From Hypoxylon rubiginosum (lineage: Eukaryota > Ascomycota > Sordariomycetes > Xylariales > Hypoxylaceae): DNA of 64,000 nt. Where the stretch lies: the NCBI GenBank assembly GCA_902806565.1, contig CADCXA010000026.1:62001-126000 (forward strand), written 5' to 3'. Shown here one piece after another: positions 1-13,226 of the stretch. Position 1 is the first letter of the stretch. Every line of letters begins with the position of its first letter. Below the pieces are notes generated by a model. That model ran no database searches. It saw only the letters and a program-made list of their open reading frames with translations, and was not told the origin of the DNA. The translations under genes were made by a program, and so were the position numbers.

Positions 1-2189
1 AAAAAGCTTATAAAAATAATTAAATTATTATTATATATGTTTTTACAGTTTAATTTATAAGATATTTAAAATATATTTAAAATAAGATTTTTTTTTTATA
101 ATTTAAAATAGATAATTTAATTATAGTTTTATATATAATATATTTTTAAAAAGATTTATAAAAACTAAATTATTTTTACTTATTATAATGTTAAATATAA
201 TATAAAAAAGAACTTTTATTATAATAAATTAAAAGAAGTTATATAAGCTTTAAAAAACTAATAAAATTAAAACTTTTAATAAATAAAAATAATAATTTTT
301 ATTATTTAGTATTTATTTATTTAATATTTATTTACTTAGATATATATTTAAATACCAGTATTTTAAATAATAAAATAATACCTGGTAAGTTAAATAGGTA
401 TTTATTTAAATAAAAAATAGTTAATAATTAAAATAACTGTTTTTATTACCCTAGTAATTTTATATTATAAATATATATTTAAAAGATAAATAATTTACGA
501 TTATTATAAAAAATAATATATAAATTTCTAGTATTTTTTAAGTTTATTTTTTTATTTTTAAAATACTTAATAAGTAACTATATAATTATATTTATTTCAC
601 TTTTATTTATTCTTTTATTTTATTTAATTAAACCGTGTATTATATTATCCCGCCATATAAAAACTTATTAAATATTAATACCGGCTTTTTTTTATCCTTT
701 TTATATTATTTTAAGTAGTTTTTTAAACCGATATATTTATTAAAATATAGATAGTTCTTATTTTTAATAAATTCTAATAAATATTACGTTAGTTACTTAT
801 TACAGATCCATTATATTTTTAAAGCTAAAAAACTATTAAAATTATATTTATATATTAACTCTTTTAATTAATATATTAATTTTAATAATGAAAAATTAAA
901 AGTTAAATTTATAATATAATTCTTTATTTTTATATTATTTAAATTTATTTAAAGTTTATTAATATAGTTAATAACCTTATTTTCCTACCGTTTAATAATA
1001 TAGGTATTTTATAAATAAACATACTAAACCACTTTTTATTATAATAAATTTCTAAAAATAATATATACCGTAACTTAAATATAAAATTAATATTTTTTAA
1101 ATAGATTTAAATTATATAAATTTTTAAAATATTGTTAATAATATAATATTAATATTAATATTTAATAACGTGGATATTAATTTATTTATAATTTAATAAT
1201 CGGTTATATTAATCCGAAAAAAAAGCTACCATTACTTAATTTTTATATTATATTAATTTATATAAAACTTATATAACTTTAAAATATATACGTTTTATAA
1301 ATATTTTATTTCTATCTTGTTTACAAATTACATAGTTATTTAAAATCTGGTTTATATAACTAATTAATATTATACCTAAATTATAAAAAAAGTTTTAATT
1401 TTATAATTTATACAAATTATTTAAGGTTAAAATCTTAACGTAATAATTATTCTAAGATATTAGTCGGTTATATTTATAAATAAACTATTAAATTTATTAA
1501 TATTATATTATATAATCTTATAAAAATAAGTATTAATACTTATGTAAATCTTAAATCTAATAAAATAAAGTTTTTAATACTTATTTATATTTTATAGTTA
1601 ATTTAATTTTAAAATTAAAAGAAGTTTTTACTTTTTATTATAACAAACTCTTTTTTAATTATATTAATAATTTATAATTTCCAGGTATATTTAAATATAT
1701 TTAAACTAAATTATATTTTTAAAAATAAGTTGTTTTATAATTATACGTACTAGTTTATATATTAAATCTTTTTTTATATCTATTAATATACTTAATTTAA
1801 ATTTATAATTATAATAAAATTTAATTATATTATTTTTATATTATTTACATTTAATTAAATTAGTAACTTTCTGTTTTATACCGTTTTTTAAACGAATTTT
1901 AATAAAAAAAATATAACTTATATTAACTTTTTTAATAAACTGTAAATAATTAAGGATGGTTTTATCGTGGAAATTTATATAAAAAAAATAATTTTATATT
2001 TATTTTTTTATTTTTTTTTTATACTTTATTAAATTATATTATATTATATTTTATTATATTAATTTACATTAAAAGAAATATAATGTTAAGTTAATATTAA
2101 AATGTTTTTACGTTAAATAATTAATAATTTTAAAATAAAATAACCTTATTTTAAAAAACGTAAATATATTTACCTAGATATTATTAATA

Positions 2190-3190
2190 TTAATTTTATT
2201 TTTATTAAGCTCCTATTAGTTTAAATACCGTTAAAAAATTCACACGTTTATATAAATATTATATTCTTATTAAAGTTTTTTAATAATTTTTTAACAGAAT
2301 AATTAATTTTTTTAATATTATTAAATAATAACCTTTTTAAACTTAATAAAATTATATCAGGTTAAGTACTAATAAAAGGTTCGTAAAATAATATAAACAC
2401 GATAGTTTTTATAAAGTTTTTAAAAAATTATAATTTTAAATAGTTGGTTTTTTTTATATTAATAAATAAAAATCTCCTTTTATTAATTAAAGTTACATTT
2501 AATTAAATATCGTTTTAAAATTCTTTGGTTAATATAAATACTATAATTTTATTATAATTTTTAAAGAATTGTATTTTTAAAGAATTAATCCTTTTAATAT
2601 TATTAAATAAAAATATTTTTAATTTGGTTTAAATTATATTTAATTAGGTATTATTTTAAGGTTTTTTAGCTAATAAAAACATTATATTCTTACTATAGTT
2701 TCTAAAAAATTACGTTTTTAAATAACTGATTTTTCTAATACTATTAAGCGAGAACGAGCTAGAATTTAATAAAATTATATTTACTTAAATATCGGTTAAA
2801 AGTTTATAAGTTAATATAAACGTTATATTCTTACTTAAATCTTTAAATAATACCGGGTTTAAATAGCTTTTTTTCCTGGTATTATTAAGTAAAAATTTTT
2901 TTATATTTACCAAAGTTACCCTTATTTAAATATAACTTAAAAATCTATAAAACTATATAAATACTATATTTTTACTAAAGTTTTTAAAGAACTTAAACTT
3001 TAATTAACCGATTTTAACGATATTATTAAATAATAATCTTTTTAAGTTTATTAAAACTATAACTACACTTAAATAAATATTATTAAAAAGTTTATATATT
3101 AATATAAATATTACATTTTTATTAAAATTTCTAATAGATTTCGTTTTAAAATAAATGGTTTTATTAATATTATTAAATAATTTAACCTTT
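2190..3190 (-). repeat. Decayed 141-bp tandem array, possibly ankyrin-type coding repeats
   Basis: A recurring block with a core like TAAAGTTTTT recurs at 2271, 2412, 2553, 2694, about 2836, 2976 and about 3123. The spacing is 141 bp (47 codons), with one longer step near the end. Each unit also carries a module close to AATATTATTAAATAATAA. Read on the minus strand, the units give short peptides such as SLKIQFFKNYNKIIVFILTK. If H-to-Y, G-to-N/K and A-to-I/V/T changes (the result of C-to-T and G-to-A) are allowed for, this resembles an ankyrin core (L..AA..GH..IV..LL). The 47-codon period is not the standard 33, so the family guess is tentative. The array itself is plain. Confidence 0.6.
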
Positions 3191-6144
3191 ATATAACTAA
3201 AAAATAACAAAAAGCGGTATATTAACATTTAAATTTTAAGTATTTTAAATATAAAATATTAGTTATATATTAATAATGTTAAATTATATATAAACTAATT
3301 TATTAATTATTTTATTAAAAAACCTTACTTATTTTAATTTATTTTATATACTATATATTATTATTTATTTTTTTTTATAAATTACCTTTTATTTTTTACG
3401 GGTATAAAACTTTAAAAAGGTTTTAAGTTTCAATTAACTTTATTTTTTTCCTTTATATTAATTAAACTATTATAATAAATATAACAAATAATTATATAAA
3501 TAGTAACTATTAGATTTTATTTTAAACTTTAAACAATATATAATATCTATAAAATGTTTTTTTAATAAGATTTTCAACGTTAAAAAACCTTTATATTAAT
3601 ATTAATAACATAGTAAAACGTATTTTATTAAATAATTTAAAAAAGCGGATAATTAAACGTATAAAATTAACTATAAAAAATTTTTTTAACGATTTATTAA
3701 GCTTAATTAATAAGCTGGTGTTTTTAAATAATTAATTTTAATATTTATAAAATGAAATAAAAATATTTTTAACGTGTGTTAAATTTATAGGTTTAATTAA
3801 CTTAAAAGATTAATTAAAAAATATAAATAAGTTTTTATTTTATATTAATAAGCTTTTTATTAATATTAATTTTATAATTAAATATATAAAATAATTTCTT
3901 AATATTATTATAAATTAGTTTAAATTTTTTTATTGGTTTAAACGAATTTATTTACTATTAGTTTTTTAGGAAATTAAAATAATAAATTTTTATCGTCGTT
4001 TTACTACTTTATAACTCTTAAAAATTATATTTAAAGTTTTTAATAAAACTTTAAAATTTAAAAAATAATATATTAAACATTTTTATTAATTATTACTATA
4101 TAATAAAAAGGAATTTCTTAGGTTTTAATAAGTTAATATAATAAGTTATTTTTAATTATATTAAAAAAAATATTTTTAATATATATTTAACATTAAGATG
4201 TTTATTTATATCCTTAATTATAATAAACGGCTTGTTTTAATGTAAACCGTTAAAAACTTTTTATTTAAAAGGTTATAAATTAAAAATTTACCTTTTATTA
4301 TAATATAAACGAAATTCTCCCTAACGGCTTAAAATAAAAATATATTTTTTATTATAATAAAAACGGAATCCCTATTAACAGTTTAAATTAAGTCGCCACC
4401 CCCTTTTAATAATAAAAAACCTTTTTTATAAATTTTTTAATATTGTTTTTAAATTTATTTAATTAAACTATATATTTTTAATTAGTTACAATTATATATA
4501 TTAGTTTTTATATATTAATCTCCCGTATATTCCTTAATTTATATTTAATTTATTTTAAAAGCTATTTAAATATTAATACGTTATATATATTATTATTAGT
4601 TTATTAAAAAAATAAAACATTATATAATAGTTTTACGTTTAAAAAAAACATTTTTATTTAAATAATTAATAAAATATAACTAATTAAAATAAGTAAAACT
4701 ACTAACCGCCAGTTTTTTAACTTTACTTTTTTAACTTTAAATATACATAACTTCCTATCCTTAACACGGTGGTTTTATAAATAAAAACACACGACTTAAT
4801 AAATCATTATATAATATAAATAATTTAATTATCTTTTAATTATAATAAGAAACTATCTATAAAAAAATATAAAAAAAGGTAAAAAAAAATAATTATTACT
4901 TTTATTAAACCCTTTTAACTATATAATTACTAATTTTTTTATATCGTATTTTTATTTATAATAACTTTAATACTTTTACTTTTTATAACGTTTTTATATT
5001 AAAATTATTACCTAAAAAATAATTAATAAGTAATATTTAGTAAATATAAATATTAATTAAATTATTTCTATAAAAATATCTATAAATTCTTTAATAAAAA
5101 CTTTTATTTAATATATTTATATTATTATTTATAATTTTATATTATAGTTATTAATTAATAAAAAAAAAAATATAAATAGTATATTACATTTAATACCTAG
5201 CTTAACACACTTACTATTTTTCATGTTATAAATAATATAAGTGGTATAACTTATACAATAAATTCGAATATATTTATATAATTTTTTGTTAATTTATAAA
5301 AAAGGTAAAATAATCTAGAATACGCTAGTTAAAAGTATATTAATTAAAAGTATATTAAGTAAAAGTATATTATAATATAACCACCTTAAGAATTTTAATA
5401 TTACTAACAAAGATACTATATATATATTTAACGTTTTAAAAAAAAGAATGGTTATATATAAAAAAATAAAACACTTAATATATAACCAATTTTAAAACTA
5501 AATAACTTTATAAGTAAAGATTATTTTTTATACTTTTTTTATTATAAAAACTGGTAAGGAAATATTATATATACTAGTTTGTAAAATAATTAACAGTAAG
5601 TCCGTGTAATTTATATAACCTTTTATTTAATTAATATATAAATTTTAACAGAATATTAAATTTAAATTCCTTTTAAAAATAATAATTAACTTATATATTA
5701 TTAATTTTATAATAATATTTATTATAAACTTAATTTTAAATTACTTTTTTATTTTTAAAAAGCTAAATATTTCTAGTTTATTTAATACCTTTAAATTTAA
5801 ACTAAAAAACGTTTTTATATAATAAAACTTTTTAATTATAAATTAATAATATTTAGTGATTTTTATAATAAAAATACAATATTTTAATTTAAAATAACAA
5901 ATATAAAAAAAAAAATTTTTAAAGCTTATATAATAATATATAAAAAAAAGTAAAAAACTTTAAAATAAACTACCGTATAATTATTAATTTTAAACCTACT
6001 TTTACTAGGAATAAGGCAAGCTTTTTAAAGTAAGTAAAAACGTTAAAAATCTTTTATATTAAAGTTACCACTTATATTATTTTTTTGTTAAAAAAAAAAA
6101 CCTATTTTATTATTAACTCCACGTTATTAATAAACTTATAAACG

Positions 6145-6315
6145 AGTAAAAAAAATAAAGAAAAAAATAAAAAAAAAGACAAGGAAAAAGATAAAAAAGA
6201 AGGTAAAGGAAAAGGTAAAAAAAAAGGTAAAAAAAAAAATAAAAAAGGAGGTAAAGAAAAAGGTAAAAAAAAAAATAAAAAAAAAAATAAAAAAGGAGGT
6301 AAAAAAAAAAAAAAC
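6145..6315 (+). repeat. 12-bp purine-rich tandem repeat, fossil Lys/Gly-rich coding tract
   Basis: About a dozen 12-bp units of the form GGTAAAAAAAAA, with AAT, GAT or GAC in place of GGT and some GGA or GAA codons. In one plus-strand frame it reads as repeated four-residue units such as GKKK, NKKK and DKEK, open across the array and for a short distance beyond. All C is absent on this strand, so only G-to-A and A-rich variation remains. It looks like the charged low-complexity linker of a dead protein gene, possibly a transposon ORF, but nothing identifies the protein. Confidence 0.6.
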
Positions 6316-8098
6316 GCTTATTTATTTATAATTAATAAAGGAATAAAATATAAGATTAAGTATTTTTATTAAAAATTTATTTACTAAAAAATCTTTTTTT
6401 AAAACACCTATATTAATTAATTACTTATAACTTTATAAAAAACTTACTTAAAAATATAAAACCGTTTAACCGTTTATTAAACTTATTAATTTAATTATAA
6501 GTAACTGTTTTATAGTTAAATATAAAGCCCTTATTATATTAAAAAACCAAACTTAATATAAAAACTTTTTTATATTAATTAATTAAACTAGTAATAATTT
6601 ATAATATAACTTAACTTTAAATTATAAATATAACACTTAATAATATTAAACACTAAGCTTTTTTTTAATATAATTATTTTACTTATATATAAAAATATAA
6701 TATAAAAGGAAATTACCAACTTATATTTATATATATTTATTAAACTTTTAAATATTAATAATTAAAATATACTTTTTTTTTAATTTAATAAACTATTTTA
6801 TTTATTATATAATAATATAAAATACGTTAATTTTATAAAGTTATTAATTTTATTTATATAAAGTTCATGTTATAATAATAAATTACTATATAATTTTTTA
6901 ATTTAAAATAAAAAAAAATAACTATGTTAATAAATATTAATTAATTTTAAAAATTAAAAATTTAAATTAATTTATATAATACTTATTTAGGTTAAATATA
7001 ATAAAGATAATAATAAAAATAACGGTAATAAAAACAGCGGTAATAAACGTAATAAGAACAGTAAAACTAAAAATAAAATAATTAAAAATAAAAAAACTAA
7101 ACGTAAAAAAACCAAAAATAAATAACTAATTAAAGCCAGGGCTTAATTATAAGGTTATTAATAAAAGCTCGCTAAAAATTAACCCCTAATCCACATTTAC
7201 ATAAATAAGTTATACAGCTAATTATTTAAAATATTATAACTTTATTTTTATTTTATTTTACTTTTTAAACTTTTTTCGCTATGCCTTTTATTAAGAAGAT
7301 ATAAATCTATTTAACCCACTTAAGCACTTAAAATATAACCTACCTAATATTAAAATAATAAAAACAACTAAAAAACCATATTAAAAACTATATATAAATA
7401 TATAAAAAATGATATAAAAAACAACATATAAAACCATATAAAACAATATAATAAATAATATAAGCGATATTAAAATAAAGTTATTTATAATAACTATAAA
7501 ATAAATATTTTTTAATTTATTTAAATCCTCCACTTATTATTTATAAATATTTATAAAAAATATAAAGTTTTAAGTTACTTTTTTATAGCTTTTACAACCT
7601 TTAAATATCTTTAAAAATATCCCTTTTTTTTTTTTATAAACTAAATTATATATTCTAAGTTTAAAACGATTACCTTATATACTTAAATAAGTTTTTTACG
7701 TTTAATAAAAAACATACTATAGGAATTTAAACCTAACAACTTAAAAAAATAATTAAATTCCACTTTTATAATAAATACTTTTAATATTAATAAATATAAT
7801 ATATATATATACACTTACTAATTAAATCATTAATCATTAATATTATTTATAGAAAATCCTTAATTAAAATATTAATTTTTAACATTTAAAAAAGCTATAA
7901 ATTAATAATAAATATACTTACTTTACTATTTATTAAATATATTATATTATTTATATCTTTATTTACACTATATATTAAAACCTAATTATTACTAATAAAA
8001 GATATTATTTTACTTATAATATTACCAATTATATTTTTAGCTTTTTAAAACACGTATTTATTTATTTATTTAATACCATAATTTTATTTATAATATAA

Positions 8099-8235
8099 TC
8101 GTTTAAAACTTAAAACCCGTTTATTATATAATAGTTTATAGCTTTAATATAAGTATTTATAGCTTTAATATAATCGTTTAAAACTTAAAACCTATTTATT
8201 ATATAATAGTTTATAATTTTAATATAATAATCTAT
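8099..8235. repeat. 75-bp direct duplication in AT-rich DNA
   Basis: A segment starting CGTTTAAAACTTAAAACC at 8100 recurs at 8175, followed in both copies by TTTATTATATAATAGTTTATA and a TTTAATATAA stretch. The two copies differ by a few transitions. This is a simple tandem duplication inside the AT block with no visible coding meaning. Confidence 0.6.
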
Positions 8236-11200
8236 AGCTTTAAATTTATTAATTAATTAATTATAACTTTAAATAAATATCATATATATTTATATTTTAT
8301 ATTTACATATTTAAAGCTTATATTTAATTATTTATAATATAAAATATATTTAAAATCTTATTATTTTATTATATAACAAATAAATTAACACATTTTATAA
8401 ACTTTTATAATAAAGCTTAACAATTATTTACTATAATAATAAAGTTTAACTAATTATTAATATCTATTATAAAAATAAAATAAAAAAAATATAAATTTAA
8501 TTTAAAATAAAATATTTAAAAAAAGAATTTATAATACTAGCTAAAAAAAAAAAAAGCCTTTATTATACCTTATATATTTATTTAATAATTTAATTTAATA
8601 TAAATATATAAATATAACTTAATAAAGTTATATTTTTTTATATATTTATTTTAATTTAATTAACTACTTTTATTATTAAAAATATAATAAATATTTTTTT
8701 ATAACTTAAAAAATATAAAAATCATTTATTTTTTACCATTAAAATCTTATAATCTATAAATTTATTTCCTTTTTAAAATATATATTAACATTTAAAACTT
8801 AATTAACTATATAAATATAATCTAGAAAATGTTACTATACGTAAGATTTTATATATATAATATAATATATTAAACATCACTATAAAATAAGTTACCTTTT
8901 AAAAAAAAAAAAAAATCAACTAATTATTTTATAATTATATAAAAAATAAAAAATCTAAAAAACATTTAATAATTATAAATATATTATTATAATATAAAAA
9001 TATATATTTAAAATAAAACTATTATTTTTAAATAAAACTTTTATTAATATATAATGTTATTAAAAAAGTTTATAAAAAAAATAAACATATTAATATATTT
9101 ACAGTTTTATATACTTTTAAATTAATTAATCTCGCCTTTTTTAACCTTAATATAGAAAATAATATAAACATCCTTAACTAATTAATACTATAATAAAAAA
9201 AATAAATATACCAGTAAAAGTTTAGTTACTTAGTTTTTATCTCCAGTAAAATTATAACTTTAATAAACGTTAATTACTTTTATTTTTAACTTTAAAGTAT
9301 TCCTTTTTTTTTCTTTATAATTACACCAGTAAAAAACATTATATAGTTATTAAACATTTTATATCTAAGCCTCACCATTTAATTATATTATTAATTTATT
9401 ACGTAACTTTACTTTTATTAAATTTTATTATATTTATTAGCCTTTTTTAACCCTTATAAGATTTTCTTAAATATTCCTCTAGTTTTTTAATATTAATAAT
9501 ATTTTAATTAACTATTATTTTCTTTATTTTATTTTATATTACTAGTATAAAATAAACTGCCACACTTATTTTATTAACTAGCTTAGTTTTTTAAATTTTT
9601 TATTATATTTTTTATTATTATAAAAATATTTAATTCCCATTTTTAAAAGCTATATTTTTAATTTAAAGTATAAAAATCTATATATTTCCTAGCACTTTAT
9701 AACTTTAATATATAAAAAACTATAAATATATATTCTACTTTAATTATATTTATAAAAATACCTTTTTTTACTAACTATAAAATTTTTTTAAACTATAACT
9801 TTTTTATAATAAAAAAAAAATCTACCGCTTAAAAAACCATATAGTTTAAAAGATAAAAGCGATTTATTTCCTTTAAAAAAATTATATAATATATTAAAAA
9901 AGTTTAACTTATTTTTTATTAAAAGATTATATAGCTTAAATAAAATTAATTTACTTACTATAAAAAAACTAAAAAAAACTAGTTTATCTTTTAATAAAAA
10001 ATTATATAATCTGGATAAAATTAACTTGTATTTTATAAAGAAACTTTAACTAACTAAATTAATAATAAAACCTTAATTTTAAAAATTAAAAAAACTTTAT
10101 AAAATATAAGTAACTTAATATATAAACTAAAAATTAAATATCATTATATTAATATATATTAATATATATAAAATATATTATAACACCTTATTTTAATTTA
10201 TTTAACTAGATCATATATTTTATTTTCTTAAATCCACGGTATTTTAAATATTTAAAATACCTATACTACATTATTTAATATCACTTTAAAACGCTGATTT
10301 AACTTTATTCCTTCTTTAAACGTAAAAATATTTAATATATAATTTAAAAACAACATTTTTTTTAAAATTAGTTTTATATTAATAAACTTTCTTTTAATAA
10401 TGCCATTTTTATTATTATTATTTAAATTAAACTAAAAATTAACCATCGTTTTATTATTATTTAAAAAAAAGTTATCCATTTTATTTAAATATAATATATC
10501 CGATTTAAAGTTTAATAAGAGACTTTTTACCTTATTTAAATATAACGTATTTAATTTAAGGTTTAATAAAAAACTTTTCGCTTTATTATTTAATAATTAC
10601 CCCTTTACTTTATTATTTAATAATAAACTTCTTTCTATATTATTTAATAATATAACTAAAGTTCAAAATATTAAATTTTTATCTTTTTAATATATCTTAT
10701 TTTTTTAATATATTATAACTTTTAAATTTACTATAAAATAAACCAAGTATATAAAAAAGGCATGGAAATTTAATGTAAATAAAACATTTAATATTTTTTT
10801 TTAACAATTAAAACTTAAACTTAATAATATTATTTTTAATAACAAGCTTTTTAATAAAAATAATTATAATACACTAATAGTAATTTTAAACGTTATTATA
10901 AAAACTAAGTAAATATATAATTAATTTAAAAAGTTATTACTAAAAATACATTGTAAAATAAAAATAATTAAGTTTAAAAAAATAACATTAGTTAAAAAAC
11001 CTATATTTAAAAAACTTAAGTTAGATAATAATTTAAATTAAATAAGTAATTAATAAAAAAGGTAAGGTAGAAATATAAAAATAAATATTATAATAAAAGA
11101 GGCCGTTGTTTAAAAAGCCTATTAAAATATAATATTTAACAATTATATTTATATAAATTAAAGTTTAATTAAAAAGGTTTTAAATTTATTTATATTTAAA

Positions 11201-11819
11201 CACATTTTTCCTCTTTTTAATAAAATTATTAAAAAGATATAATTTAATTTATAAAAACTTTTTATATTAATATTTAATATTATCTTAAAATCGCTAGTAT
11301 ATAAAGTTATAATATATATACTATAATTAAAACTTAATAAAAATAATATATTTATATATATATTTATTAAAACTATATATAATAAAAAAATCCTACTTAT
11401 TTAGTTTTTTATAAAATTAAAAAGCGGCGGTTTTAATAAGTGTTTTATTAATTAAATTAAAGAAAATTAAGTTATTACCAGCTTAATAATATATGTTAAT
11501 TTAATAAAAATACTTAGTAATTAATTATAAAATATATTAAACGTTAATAAACCTAAATTAAACATTATTATATTTAACTTTATTTTTAATAAAATAAATA
11601 CGCGTTTTTATATTATATAGTAACAAATATAAAACGATATTACTTTTTTTTATATTTATTATATTAATACCTTTATTTTAATAAAAAAGAAAAAATATAA
11701 AAACTTATATATAATAATTTTTAATATTACTTATTAAGTAAAAAAAAGAAGCCGTATTTTATTAATAACTATTAATTATATAATAATATTATAAATAATA
11801 ATTAACATTTTATTAATAT

Positions 11820-12230
11820 TACCTCCCTTATTATAATATAAAGGATATTTTTATAAAAATAACCAGGCATTTTAACCTTAACCTTTACTAGCTTTAAATA
11901 AGTTTTTTACTTTATTATAAAATTTAACTTTTATAAAAAAACAACTAATAAAACATTCTTATAAAAATATATAAATATTTTAATTTTCACTACTTATAAA
12001 TAAGCTATCTTATTTATTATAAGGTTTAACTTTTATTAGATTATAATTAATAAAACATTCTTTTAAATATTTATTAATATTTTTATTTTTAATAGTTAAA
12101 AATAAATTATATTATTTACTATAAAATTTAACTTTTATAAGCTTAATAATACCATTATTTAAACAATAAAAAAAACATTTTTTTAAAGGTATATTAATAT
12201 CTTAATTTTAACTATTTATAAATAAAAAGC
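11820..12230. repeat. Decayed 102-bp tandem array (34-codon period)
   Basis: The motif ATAAAATTTAACTTTTATAA, or close variants, recurs with anchors at 11,921, 12,023 and 12,125, a spacing of exactly 102 bp. A weaker copy lies before the first. Companion segments such as AATAAAACATTCTT also recur. A period of 34 codons fits helical repeat families (TPR, ankyrin-like), but the residues are too altered to name one. Confidence 0.55.
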
Positions 12231-13144
12231 TAGGTTTAATTACTATAAATAAATATTAAATATCTAGTTATTTATAAAGTAAAATATTTTAAATATATAA
12301 ATATAATTAAAAGATTTATAATAAAATTAAATAAAATAAAAGCTTTTTATAAATTAAATATTAAAATAATATATATTATAAAATTTTTAAAAGTTCTTAT
12401 AATTACTTTTATTAACTTAATTTATTTATAATAAGATTATTTATAATAAGATTATTTATATAAAAACGGTTTATATTTAATATAATATTTATCTTTAAAT
12501 TTTTTATTAAATCTTTTTAACAGGTTACCTTAAAATAAATAAAAGGTTAAAAAATTAAAATACCATATTAAAATAATCCTTAGCTAATTAAAATGGATTA
12601 TTTTCTTTTTTCTTCCTTTTTAATTTTTCCTTCTTTTTTTTTCTTTAATTATTACAGGAAATAATATTAACATTAATAATAAAAATATTATTTATAATAA
12701 AAACATATTTAAAATAACTATTTATTAAAAAAGTAAAATTTATAATACCTTATTAATTCTTAATAACTAATAATATTATAATATTTCTTTTAATATAAAT
12801 AAGGCACTTATAATAACTTTAGTAAAGTATATTAATTTTTATTTTTTTCGCGATGTTAACATACTTATAATTTACTTTCATTGGCCATATATTCGTTTAG
12901 TTCTTTTCTTTGTTAATATCTGGTACATTATCTGTTGGCGGTGGGTGGTTAAGTAAAGGTAGTACCTTTTTATAACTTATCATAATGAAGTCCTTCTGGT
13001 TCGCGATATATATGATTACCGATCTAGGTTGCTATTTTTCCTTTGTCAAGGCGTCGAGCGCTTAGCTGCAGCCACAATGCCAGTTAGCTAGAGCGAATAT
13101 GCGGGATACCGGTATCTACCTATAATTACAGCGTACCACCTTTT

Positions 13145-13150
13145 TATAAA
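13145..13150 (+). promoter_or_regulatory. TATA-box candidate
   Basis: TATAAA lies 77 bp before the ATG at 13,227, in the short GC-normal leader of that gene. Position and sequence suit a core promoter. It could also be a chance match in A/T-rich DNA close to the block edge. Confidence 0.4.
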
Positions 13151-13226
13151 GAGACTGCTATCCATAGCAATCGTATGCGAAAATTATCTTTTACATATTT
13201 TCTTATAACTAGAGTTGGTTAGAATC

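Larger units (their letters stand above)
1..12860. repeat. AT-rich, RIP-like block 1
   Basis: Nearly pure A/T sequence; sampled 60-base lines hold roughly 10-20% G+C. C and G are scattered single bases, TpA is very common and every frame is full of stops. GC content jumps back to normal at about 12,850-12,900. Known mechanism: repeat-induced point mutation in Pezizomycotina turns C into T (mainly in CpA) on both strands of duplicated DNA, leaving such blocks. I infer that this is ancient repeat and transposon DNA. No intact gene, tRNA or rRNA is visible. Fossil tandem repeats with codon-multiple periods (listed separately) show that some of it was once protein-coding. A centromeric or pericentromeric role is possible but not shown. 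Confidence 0.9.

Noticed and set aside
3004..3228. 75-codon minus-strand ORF in AT block 1
   Set aside because: Open only because two RIP-mutated repeat units happen to lack stops; it is part of the 141-bp array, not a gene.
1..12860. Inserted mitochondrial DNA as explanation of the AT block
   Set aside because: No mitochondrial gene, tRNA or rRNA pattern is visible, and the transition-only decay of tandem repeats fits RIP better.
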